A DNA stretch of 64,000 bases from Kitagawia praeruptora. Lineage: Eukaryota; Streptophyta; Magnoliopsida; Apiales; Apiaceae. How positions within the stretch are numbered: position 1 is the first letter of the stretch; every line of letters starts with the position of its first letter. Location: assembly GCA_037693485.1 (NCBI GenBank), contig CM075347.1, positions 143,171,501 through 143,235,500 on the forward strand, written 5' to 3'. Shown here piece after piece: positions 49,530 to 60,138 of the stretch. The notes under the pieces were generated by a model. That model did no database searches, was not told the origin of the DNA, and saw nothing but the letters and a program-made list of their open reading frames with translations. The position numbers and the translations under genes are program-made.

Positions 49530-50125
49530 GAGGGTGATCAGACTTCAGAGTCTGCTGCTACTGAAGGTGCAAAACCTGATGCTCGGCAAGATCTTTTTGA
49601 AGAAAACTTCAAAGAATTGATAAAGTGGGTGGAGTTAAAAAACTCAACGTATGGCACTCTCTTGGTATTACGTGAGCGACGAAGTGGGAGGCTTGGTACT
49701 GCACTAAAGGTACTGTTGAGCTCTCTTCTATTAGGTGTAACACTTAGCCTTAATGACTTAGTTAGGTTCATGTTTCTAGACCAAATAGTTCAAAAATTCC
49801 GTCAAAAACTAAGGAAAAAATACGACTTAGGAACCTGATTAGTTTTATATTACTTCTGATGTATAATTGTTCGATCTTTCCATAGAAAGAAAGTTTTCAG
49901 CACCTGCCTACCCTTTCTTGTGGTGTTCCTCAATGATAGACTAATTGTCAAACACTTATTTACAGATAAAAAATGTCACTAATATGCCTGTTAATAAGGC
50001 GCAGATTTATGATTGTTACAACATAATTGACTTTTTGTTTCAAATAGGTGGTAAACGAGATTATACAAGATGCTGGCGAACCACCAAAGAAGAAGTTATA
50101 TGAGTTGAGACTCTCCTTGCTTTGA
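49530..50125 (+). pseudogene. Captured two-exon 3' end of another gene
   Basis: Exons 49530-49708 and 50048-50125 join in phase 0 and end in TGA at 50123-50125. They read EGDQTSESAATEG, FKELIKWVELKNSTYG, LRERRSGRLGTALK and NEIIQDAGEPPKKKLYELR. The phase does not fit the preceding kinase exon (which ends in phase 1), so a separate source gene is likely. I do not recognise the protein. Confidence 0.6.
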
Positions 50126-51067
50126 GAAATTGAATGGAACCATCTCATAGCATACGAAAAACAATGGATGTTTGTGCGTTTCCCAGCTAGTTTTAGTTTA
50201 CCTCTGTTTTTGTACTAGGAAGTTGATGTTTATTTCATTTTGGACTGCTGTAATGTAGCTTTGAATCTGATGTCTTATTTTGGAGTTGATTGTGAAATGG
50301 AAAAACAGGTTTTAAGTACTTTTGTACTAGAAATTGTATTTATCAGCTGTGTATTTTTAATTTCCCATTACAAAAGTGTTGCAATAGCTATGACAAAATG
50401 TTACCCATGTTGTTAAAAAAATGTTGTATTAGATTAATTTGGTGTTGGCATATATTCATAAAATGTTGCAATAGCTAAGACAAAATGTTGCAATAGCTAT
50501 GACAAAGTGTTGCCACCTGTCAGTGGGCCCCACCTGTCAGTAGGCCCCACCTGTCCGTAGGGTCCAGCCACGTGTCAGTGGGGTCCTGCAACGTGTTATG
50601 GGGGGTCCTGCCACGTGTCATGGGCGGTCCTGCAACGTGTCATGGGTCCTGCCACATGTCAGTGCCATTTACTATCCTACGGCAACACATTTATCATGTT
50701 GTTATAGGGGTAAAAAGTGTTGCAGTTAACCCTACGCCAACATCGAAAAAGCTAACACCCGAAAAGTGTTGCCGTAGAGATTTTTGACGCTACGGTAACA
50801 GTTTTTGGGCCTTTGGCAACATTTTTGAAGTGTTGCCGAAGGCCATCTACGGTGTAGTGGGTCCACAACTCATAATGGACCTAAAGATGAAGATTGGGTC
50901 ACTAAAGCCCACCACCAGGAGTCGGTCCAATATTCCATCAAGCACAGTACAGAAGTTTGCGATCCCAAGTCGTGGGTCAAGTTCGCTAGCAGTCCCCAGT
51001 ATGGGATCGGCGGATCGCATCTCACATCTCTCTGCAAGGTCCAGCGTGACCTAGATATTATTATTAT

Positions 51068-51210
51068 GAAGGCTCATAGTTAAGCCCAGCGAGGTCGCAT
51101 GAGTAGATATGAAGGCTCATAGCTAAGCCCGGCGAGGTCGCATGAGTAGATAGGAAGGCTCATAGTTAAGCCCAGCGAGGTCGCATGAGTAGATAGGAAG
51201 GCTCATAGTT
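51068..51210. repeat. 43-bp tandem repeat in the LTR
   Basis: The unit gaaggctcatagttaagccc...gaggtcgcatgagtagata occurs 3.3 times with few changes. It ends exactly where MULE sequence starts. Confidence 0.9.
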
Positions 51211-51939
51211 ATTCCCAATGACATGTCTTCTTCTTTTTTTACCTATCACTGGAGGACCAACATATCCTATCTTGTTGTTTTCATCTTCACTTGAGCTCCC
51301 TATTGACCTTAACTCATCTGAATCAAAATCTGACTCACTATAATCCCATCCTCTCATATCTTCCTTCACAGTTTTGTAATTCTTCTTGTTATTCATAAAT
51401 TCCTCATCACTTTTATCATCAACATCTGATGCCCCACTGTCAAGCTCCTCAATTTCCTGACCACTATCATACATATATGCAGGGTCATCGGGATCACTGT
51501 CATCACCACTTCCAAATTCTTCTTCATATCCCTTCATAATATCCCCAAGGTCCTCCACATTATCCTCAAGGTCAGCATCACCACCACCAATATCAGAATA
51601 CTGACCCTGACCCCCATTGACATCATTCTCATTCCAAAGGGAGCTATCAACATAGACCTGAATATTACCATATGTCTTGTACACACTAACCATGGCCCTT
51701 ACAGATTTGTCATCAAATAGTTGCATAATACCATCAGAAAAATCATGACCATTTTTCTTAAAGTAAAGTAAACTCTCAGGATGATAATCAAACATAGTGG
51801 ACCAATCTTCCAAGTCTCGGAAAGATAGCAAATCAGTATCCACATTAACCACATCACATTTACCACCAATATAATAACAATAAGGTTGTGGAGCAAATTC
51901 CCCATGATGATTAACTTCCACAATTGTTAAAGTTGACAT
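51211..51939 (-). pseudogene. MULE transposase N-terminus, truncated
   Basis: The frame starts MSTLTIVEVNHHGEF, then YYIGGKCDVVNVD, SFRDLEDWSTMF and DKSVRAMVSVYKTYGNI, which is the PB1-like N-terminal domain of plant MuDR-type transposases. An acidic region (DLEDNVEDLGD, SDPDDPAYMYDSG) and a basic patch KKRRRH follow. At 51210 the sequence passes into gypsy LTR repeat, adding foreign residues before a stop at 51166. The DDE catalytic domain is missing. Confidence 0.8.
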
Positions 51940-52546
51940 ACTGTTTCATACATATACAAACCATAATCAATTAAAGCGTAATAAACCCAAAAATACAGAT
52001 AATACAACACATAATGCATAAAACATTAAATTATACATGTAATACATACAATCAATGAAAAGACAGTACAAAACCCACAAAACCCTGATACGTACCTTAA
52101 TAAACGAGGTGAAGAGTCGACTATCGCACTGAGAAAAATCGAACCTTCAATAAAGCCTTCAATCAAACCTTCAATCCTGCCTTCCAATCGAACCTTCAAT
52201 CGAACTAGGGTTTTCCCCCAATTTCAAAGTAGTGCATGTATTTTGGCTCTACCCCCTGTTGTCTTATATTTAGTTGTTTTTTATTTTACTCTTTTCTTTT
52301 TTGCTATTTGCTAATGTTTTTATTTGACGTGTTTTTTCTAATTTTTTGAAATTACTCTGCATTTCCACGTAGACTGCCACATGTGCTTGACTGACAGAAC
52401 TTAACGTTGACCGTTAGGGTTTCAAAAAAAAAAGATAACGAAGTGATATATATTATTATTTTAGTGTGTTAAATGAGTCGTCGTGGAGAACGGGTAATTA
52501 CTTGATACTTTTTGCTGAAATGAGTGGGCAATTTGATATAAAACCC
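51211..52546 (-). mobile_element. MULE 5' part with terminal repeat
   Basis: The right end reads, on the minus strand, GGGTTTTATATCAAATTGCC, a typical Mutator-like terminus, at 52546. A leader (51940-52450) precedes a transposase start at 51939. The element is cut at 51210 by the gypsy LTR fragment. Confidence 0.75.
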
Positions 52547-53725
52547 AATATAAATTTAATCAATGTCGATATTGAGATCAACTTACCATTAAGCACAATA
52601 ATGTTGGAATAAAACCGAAAATAGTATCACAATCAATATATATTAAAATAATATTTAAATCTTTTTTTTCTTGCTAATTTACTTATTTAAATCTTAGTGT
52701 AGATAAGGACAAGCATATATACTCAACTTGCGGACTTTAAGTGAAATGTCGGCCATTTGCAAATTAACACATTCTGCACTCGTGACCATTTGTGGGACTC
52801 ACGTAAAAGCCAGTGGCCTTAAAGGAGTCACCATTACAGTAAAATATCAATAAATTAATATAGTTGGGATCGGAAAATTCTAGTATTAATTTAGAGAGCT
52901 ATTAATTAATTGATAAATTAATAATTATTAATTTATAGAAAATTTTTGACATAAAAAAAAAATTAATTTCCAATTCTATACAATTAATTAGAATGAATTG
53001 TACAATTTGTGTTTTATATTTAATTTAATTAATTCAATATATATTGTTTACAATTTTAATGAGTATTTTCGAGATTCAAAGTAAATTTTCATGTATATTA
53101 AGATGATATCAAGGATAAAACAACATTTTTTGAACCTTTTTCACATAAAGAAGCACCCAAGATATGAAAAACATTGAGTAATAATTTTTTAATGCTTTAC
53201 GAAAACATCACAATCGAATTGTTGGATGTAAATTTTATTGTTAAAGATGAGTTTCATTTAGATTCAAATTTTAAGAATCCTGAAATCATATTTTACAAAA
53301 GGATAATACATATATTTTTATTATTATGAATGAATTATTATCATTATTATTTTTTATTATTTAGGCTTAAGCGAGAATCGAACCCAGGACCCTGGACGAC
53401 AAGAGATAAACCCTTACCACTTGAGCTATCTCATGACGCTCAATATCTACAAAAAAATATAGATTTATAATATTATTCATATTATAAAAAGTTATAGATT
53501 TATAATATTATAGTTTCTAGAATTAATATTATGAATTATTAATTTGTAATATTATTGGGACCATATATTTATATATTATTTAAAAAAAATTATTATCTTA
53601 TCGAAATAATCATTTTTTGAATTGACCCAAGTTGGGACCGGAAAAAATTATTAACTTAAAAAGATTATTAATTTATTAATTTATCTAATATTAATTTAAC
53701 GAGGTTTTACTGTATGTACTATGTG
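52547..53725. repeat. Duplicated upstream flank, copy 2 (BURP-C upstream)
   Basis: Uninterrupted version of 28503-28940 plus 45331-45750. It provides the empty site for the Helitron block near 53015. No gene. Confidence 0.85.
53367..53442 (-). other. tRNA-like Pol III promoter module
   Basis: The minus strand shows gatagctcaagtggtaagg (A box) and gggttcgattctcgc (B box). It is absent from the other flank copy, so it is an insertion, flanked by short ttatt/tatta-rich DNA. A tRNA-derived mobile fragment is likely. Confidence 0.5.
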
Positions 53726-53743
53726 ATGCGTTGCTTACTTGAT

Positions 53744-53750
53744 TATAAAT
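53744..53750 (+). promoter_or_regulatory. Probable TATA box of BURP-C
   Basis: tataaat lies 76-82 bases upstream of the BURP-C ATG, which would place transcription start about 50 bases before the ATG. Confidence 0.5.
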
Positions 53751-53825
53751 TCTAGAGTTCACACTTCCCACTTCCCAGGCACTCAATCACACCAAGTAAA
53801 TATACATATATACACTCTGGTCTCA

Positions 53826-55489
53826 ATGGCGTTTATTCTTTTCCGTTTCTTTGTACTACTTCTTTCTGTAAGTTTAGCTTCATTACCAATTTCCGACATT
53901 CATAAAGAGTCATGCATGTTCCACAATAAACTATTATCCTACGAAGATTCTAAAATTAAATTTACTAGATAAATGTATTCGACAAATCTACCATACATTT
54001 AACATGTATACTACATATTTATACAATATTCACATCTTTATGGTTTTGAGCTGGTGAGATTCCATTCCAACATTTTTTCTTATCATTTTTTCTTGTTATC
54101 TAAATTTTAGGTAGCGTTTGTGGTAAGTCATGCAGCCGTATCTACTCAGGATTACTGGAAATCAGTTTTGCCAAACACTCCCATGCCTAAATCCATTACT
54201 GAACTTCTTCCATCTCCGGCTGGTTAGTAAAATCCTTGAAATTCTTAATTCGTATTGAACTACAAAATAATACAAATGTAAAATATACATTTTGTAAATT
54301 GTTTAAATAAAATTAGTGACTATTTAAGCAAGAGGAATGTTAGGGATACCAAATTGGGTACAAAAAATTGTTGCAAAATGATGTGGCATTGTTTTGATTG
54401 GTTATAATTGGATGATCTGACGGGTCCATTACAATTATAACCAATCCAAACAATGACACGTCATTTTGTAATAATTTTTTTACCCAATTTGGTATCTTTA
54501 GCATTTTTTTTAAGTGAATTGTTGAAAGTATAAAAAAGCGAGTACATCAATTTTTTTTTTAAGTTACCCATTTTAATTATCAAAAAATGTGCATACTGTA
54601 TATTGTATCATAATTATACTATTTGGTGTATGATGTCTTGGCTGGTTGTGGCTTAGTAAACAACAAGAACCATGGTGCCTTTGGAGCTGGCGGTATAAAG
54701 GTTGGATGTGACAAACCTTATAGCGATAATAAATATTGTGCCTTTGCAACCGGTGACATAGTAAACAACGGGAACTATGATGCCCCATGTGTCAAAATAA
54801 GTTACAAAAAAAAATATGATTCCGCTGCATCTAATTATACGATCGATGGAGTCTTATTTTTCTTACAAAAAGATTTACGCCAAGGAAAAATCATGAATAT
54901 ACATTTCACCAAGTACACTACTCCAACACCTTTCCTGGCTCGAAACCTTGCTGATTCCATTCCATTCTCGTCCAAAAAGCTACCAGAGATATTAAGCAAA
55001 TTTTCCGTGAAGCAGAACACATTGGCATCCAAAATTATGAAGGGAACTATAGATGCATGTGAAGCGCCAGCTAACAAAGGCGAAGTAAAGTACTGTGCAA
55101 CATCACTAGAGAATATGATCGATTTAACGACTTCAGAATTGGGAAAAAAGATCAATGCAGTGTCAACATATGTTGAAAAAGAAAGTGAACTGCAGAAGTA
55201 TAGAATTCTCAAAATAAAAAAGTTGGGAGAAAAAACTGTGGTATGCCACAAGGTAAACTATGCATATGCTGTGTTTTATTGCCATAAATTAAACGATGTT
55301 GAGGCGTATGCGGTTTCACTTGTCGGAAATGATGGAACGAAAGCTAGAGCAGCTGTTATCTGTCACTTGGATACTTCGTCATGGAATCCCAAACATATAG
55401 CGTTTCAGGTCCTCCATGTTAAGCCCGGGAGCAGCGTCTCTGTCTGTCATTTCCTTGAAAGGGGTAGTGTGCTCTGGGTTTCATATTAA
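53826..55489 (+). CDS. BURP-C: BURP-domain protein, RD22-like, intact
   Basis: Exons 53826-53867, 54111-54222 and 54657-55489; splice phases 0 and 1 join cleanly to 328 residues. Residues 1-22 form a hydrophobic signal peptide (MAFILFRFFVLLLS and on). Exon 2 has YWKSVLPNTPMPKSITELL, the conserved segment after the signal peptide. The variable region contains CDKPYSDNKYC rather than RD22-type VGKGG repeats. The BURP domain begins GVLFFLQKDL and has the full series CH-X10-CH-X25-CH-X26-CH-X8-W. BURP proteins are secreted plant proteins; RD22-like members respond to drought and ABA in other species. This is the only complete host gene in the window. It differs from BURP-B in its variable region but shares that region with BURP-A. 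Confidence 0.92.
54334..54509. mobile_element. MITE in intron 2 of BURP-C
   Basis: A near-palindrome: ggaatgttagggataccaaa at the left and, reversed, aaaatgctaaagataccaaa at the right. The ends resemble those of the 201-base MITE at 31787-31987, so the same family. Flanking duplication is weak. Confidence 0.7.
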
Positions 55490-57013
55490 GATTCTTATGT
55501 CATGGTGTGTGTTATGTGTATTTATCTCTCGGATTTTACATGGAGTTCTGCTTCATTGTGTAAAGTACAGTATACGATTAACTGATTAAGTGTTGCCAAA
55601 TGAATAAATCTTGTGGTTCATATGAATCTAGTGGTTCAAATTATTTTAAGTGTAGCATTTGGCAATGGCATAAAAATTTCTTTCAATCTATTAATCTATT
55701 TCATATTTCCTCTTATATAAGGAGGTCTATGGTTCGTATACTTCCTACTAAATGAACTAGGTAACTAAGCCGCGCTACGCGCGGCATAAAAATATTTTTA
55801 AAAATTATACACATAACATTATTGTTTGTTAAATTTTATTATTTGAAAGTTAATATGATAAATTAAAAATTATGTGAAATGTAATTAAATTTGAATGTTT
55901 AAAAATTAAAGAGAAAAGAATTAGGTGAAAAAAAATATGTTTCAGTTAAATTCTTGAATATTAATAATAATAATAATTTTGAAGATATTGACGAACCTAT
56001 TTTGTCGCATAAAAAATGCTTTTGAAATTTAATATTGGCAAACATTTGCAAAGTTTGACATTGAATAAGTAAAAATAACATTTCTAAATCTTTTCTATTG
56101 TCGATGACATCATAAAAGATGTGATTGCTTAATTTGTTATTAAATTATTTGTTAGTCATAAAAGATGTGATTGCTTAATTTGTCATTAAATTATTTGTTA
56201 GTAAAATTGATTGTACGATGAAAAGAATTGGAATGTAAATGTGATGAGAGGTGTGATTGATTTCACTTGTCGATATATTTGATTTTATGTCGAAAAAAGC
56301 AGAATTCAAATGCATATTGTAAATCATGCTTTATGTTTTTTTGGAGTGATCCGACACCCGTATCTCTACATTTAATTAATTTTTCAGAGCATTTTATAAG
56401 AACTGTTTTGTTTGTAACATTAAAATTAAATTCATGGATACATCAAAGTGATACTCACATATTCTAATATTTTTTTATTAAATTTTATAATAAATTTGTA
56501 TATATAATTGTTTTTAAAGCCGATGCTCGTTTTATAACACCCTTACTTAATGCAGTGATAATTTGTTTAAAATAGCAAAAATCAACTCCTTAAACACCTT
56601 TTACTTTTTTCCATACCAAATTACAATGTCAATATAATTCCTATAATAAAAGTTTGCAAATATTAAGAATAACTAATTAACGATTTTAAACACCGTCTCC
56701 CATCTCATAATACATGCATGATTAATTGATTAGTAATAGTATAAGAATGTGTTTAATTAGAATATTAATTTTTCCAACACAAAATAATCAAACAACGAAT
56801 GAGTAATTTTTTTAGGGAATTGATAAATAAGCTCCAAAAATTACTATTTAAGCTCCAAATCTTACTACTAAATATAAAATTCCATAACTACCCTTAACTT
56901 TGGATGTATACTCTTTTATTATAATTAAAAAAATACGAAGAGTTAACCCTCTTCTAGTTATTCCTTTCTTAAACCCTTCATCTTTCAACCATTTTTCCTC
57001 TAAATTACAAAAA

Positions 57014-59179
57014 ATGGATGAAGAAATTGGTGACGAAGTTTTAGCAGATCTAAATGATATAATCGAACTTCTTCGAACGAAAGATGTGGAAGAACTCTAT
57101 GAATCATACGAGTTGGGGCAAAGCAATCAGACAATTGAAAAAGGTAATTCTATGACTTGATTTTAACTTTGAAGTGTGCTTCTTGATATTTTTTTAAAAT
57201 TTTACTACGCGACACTGAGATTTGTTCTTAGTTTATGTATTTTGCAATATGTATGTTTGCTATTGAACTTTTTTTTATCATTGTCATTTGTATATAGATG
57301 ATTCTACGGTTGAGAATCAAAGCACAAATGGGTGTGATATGCTATTGTTTATTTCAACAAAAGATTTTTCAACTCGTGAGGAACTTCTCAATAATGTTCA
57401 GGAAATTGTTTTAAAGCAAGGATTTGTGACAAAGATTAAAAAATCAATGACGAATTGTTACGTCATAATTGGCTGCGATAGGGGAGGTAAATATCATTCA
57501 AAGAAATCACTTGAGGAGAAAAAAAGAAAAGTGACAGGATCTAGATTAATTGATTGTCCCTTTGAAATTTGGGGTAAAAGAAAAAAAGATGGAGTATGGA
57601 AATTAGACATAAAAAATTTGTCTCATAATCATGAAGCTTCAAGGGACATGTCTGGTCATCCTTATTGTCGTCGTTTTAGTAATGATGAGATTCAGCGAAT
57701 TCAAGAGATGACAAGAGCAGGTATTTCCCCGCGTCAAATTCTTACATCTCTTCGACAAAGTAATTCGAATCTTCAAGCAATTTCTAGGACTTTGTATAAT
57801 GTTCGTGTAAAAATTAAAAGAGAAAGCTTGAATGGGCGTTCAAATATTCAGGCTTTGTTTGAAGAATTCGGCCAAAGTAAGTTCATATATGATATTGAGC
57901 GTGATGAGAATGGGCACTTGACTCACTTATTTTTTGCGCATCCTCTTTCCTTAGAAATGACAACGACCTATTCAAATGTCTTTATCATGGATTGCACATA
58001 TAAGACGAATAAGTTCAAAATGCCACTACTTGATGTTGTTGGAATGAATAGTTTTAATGGTTCATTTTATTCTTGCTTTGCTTTTTTGCAGAAAGAGGAA
58101 GAAAGTGATTACATTTGGGCATTGAAAAGGTTTAACAAAATTTTAGGTGGTATTCATCCTCAAGTTATTGTTTCCGATAGAGAGATTGCTTTGATGAATG
58201 CTATAAAGGCTGTCTTCCCAAATACAGGACATCTTCTCTGTATATGGCATATTGAGAAAAATATTCTGGCAAAATGTAAAAGATTTTTTGATGATAAAGA
58301 AGGGTGGGATACATTTATGTCAACTTGGACAAACTTGATTCAGTCTCCTGATCAATCATCTTTTGATCGAAATATGAATCTCTTTGAAACTCAATATACA
58401 GAGAAAGCTTCTTTACTGAATTATATCAATACTACATGGATTCCGTACAAGGAGAGATTCACGCCGTTCTGAAGCAATATCTGAATGTTTCTACGGGTGA
58501 TTTTCGTGATGTAAAAGACAAGATTTCTCTGGCAATCGAAAATCAATATCAAGAAATCAAAGCAAGGGTTGCAAGTGAAAAGGTGCGTGTACCACATAAG
58601 TTTCGTATTCCTTTATTTCGAGAACTTGTTTGTCACATTTCAGTGTTTGCTCTTAGCCAATTATATAGACAATATGAGTTGGCAACAATACCAGGAGCTT
58701 TGATTAACACTTGCAAGTCTCAGTTTTTAAACTCTATGGGACTTCCATGTGCACACAAGATAAAAGAATTGAGAGAAGAAGGTATATTGCATCTTAGCGA
58801 CATTCATCCACAATGGAGAATTGATACAATATCATTCCCTGGTAGTATTAGTTCATCCAGTGATCGGAACGATGACATTGATGTCCTCCTTAAAGAGTTT
58901 CAAGATAAATATCACAAGCTACCTTTGGTACAAAAAGAAGATAGTAGAAGAAAAATTACTCAGTTTCTTGATGCTCCTCCTCTTGTGACACTTGAACCAG
59001 AGATGATTCCCCATAAAGGGCGTCCAATTGGCTCAAAAAATAAGAGAAATCAGAGCTCTACAACTCGCGATCCATCAGCTTTTGAGATTCATGACATGAG
59101 AAAGTGTAGTAAATGTCAAGGTACTGGACACAATTCTCGTACTTGTTCAGAAAAAGTGCAAGCATCTAAGAAAATATAG
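57014..59179 (+). pseudogene. MULE (FAR1-like) transposase with internal deletion
   Basis: Exon 1 57014-57143, intron, exon 2 from 57298 (phase 1 join). Exon 2 begins with a FAR1-type DNA-binding region (GCDRGGKYHS, CPFEIWGKRK, NLSHNHEAS). The transposase core follows: Asp in FIMDCTYKTNKF (57989-57991), Asp in VIVSDREIALM (58176-58178) and LLCIWHIEKN. At about 58455 WIPYKERF is joined out of frame to HAVLKQYLNVSTGDF. In relatives about 25 residues containing the catalytic Glu lie between, so they are deleted. The second frame (to 59179) has a SWIM-like GLPCAHKIKEL and a C-terminal knuckle CSKCQGTGHNSRTC. The protein would stop at 58472 and lack the third catalytic residue. Confidence 0.9.
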
Positions 59180-60011
59180 ACTGCTGGTTATCTTATTTTC
59201 AGAACTCAAATAGTCGATTGATCTTATTTTTTATCAGCTATGCTCTGGTTTGAGACGAGATAATATATTTTGGTTTGAGATCACCGTGTATTATGTTGAC
59301 TCCATATTTTATGCTACTGCTATATTTTTAGTTTATAATCCCAAGCATTTCCAGAAGCTATTACTTATCATCAATTTGCATATAGTACTTGGGACCATTT
59401 CAAGGTCTGAAAATGAAAATTAAAATGTTTACACTACTTTGTTAGCAAGATTATCTGTCTAAGGTTAGTTGAAGTATTTTAAGTATTTCTTTCTGTAAAC
59501 CTAGAATGTTTTAACATTCTGTAATGTATGAAATTTTGGTCTGAAGAGGTTATGGATTTGTATCCTTTTCATCTGCTATATGAAAACATTGTTCCCTGTT
59601 ATGTTCAGTGAAAAAAGTACCATTTACTGTGCAGTTCTGAACAAAATGTGACTACATTTCTGGAAGGTAACAGTTAGTTGAAGTAACAACACTTTGCAAA
59701 TACCATATGAGGAATGAATGGCATTGGAAAAAAGCATTGCTCAGTAAGAATGTTTTCTGGGGACCTGGGGTTTACCTTGTGAACCCTGTACTTTATTTTT
59801 CTATCGAGCCAAAATTAATTTACAAGAAAGTAGGGGGGAAAAAAATTAGATTGCAAGGTCTGAAAATGAAAATTAAAATTAAATTCTGGGCATCTGAGAG
59901 ATTAAAAGTTGCAAGTTGTAAATGTAGAAATGGTCCCAAGTTTCAAGCATGTCATTACTTATCATCAATTTACAAAAAACTGTAAGAATCATATAGTAAA
60001 ACAGGGCAAGG
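59180..60011. other. MULE 3' noncoding part
   Basis: No gene. A frame at 59707-59985 has no recognisable domain. caaggtctgaaaatgaaaattaaa appears in two places (about 59401 and 59857). Confidence 0.5.
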
Positions 60012-60138
60012 TTTGCGTATTTTTTTAATTATAATAAAAGAATACATACTCAAAGTTAAGGGTAGATATGGAATTTTATATTTAATAGTAAGATTTGGAG
60101 CTTAAATAGTAATTTTTGGAGCTTATTTATCAATTCCC

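Larger units (their letters stand above)
46344..50859 (+). mobile_element. CACTA element with captured gene fragments, 4.5 kb
   Basis: Left terminus cactacgccatagatgact; right terminus reversed, cactacaccgtagatggc. The 3-bp target duplication ggt is at 46341-46343 and 50860-50862. Repeats of cacttttgt/gtgttgcc words near the ends and two subterminal arrays are present. No transposase gene; instead spliced fragments of a receptor-like kinase and of another gene, both on the plus strand. A non-autonomous Pack-type CACTA. Confidence 0.92.
45751..51210 (+). mobile_element. Second gypsy (Tat-type) fragment, LTR split by CACTA
   Basis: About 530 bases of 3' noncoding sequence with gcgatccc words, the polypurine tract ctcggggggtagt and the LTR start TGTTATGCCC at 46286 match the element at 1-5888. 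The LTR is interrupted after 58 bases by the CACTA and resumes at 50863 (cataatggac, gatgaagattgggtcactaa). It breaks off at 51210 in a tandem array. No coding part of the retroelement remains. Confidence 0.8.
56815..60138 (+). mobile_element. MULE with long terminal inverted repeats
   Basis: Terminal inverted repeats of about 125 bases: gggaattgataaataagctc at 56815 and its complement ending at 60138. Flanking 9-mers attttttta (56806-56814) and tttttttta (60139-60147) match at 8 of 9 positions. It carries a FAR1/MULE-type transposase and inserts into a diverged repeat unit of the Helitron-like block. Confidence 0.9.

Noticed and set aside
59707..59985. 92-codon frame in the MULE 3' region
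   Set aside because: Lys-rich, no domain, and lies between the transposase stop and the terminal repeat.
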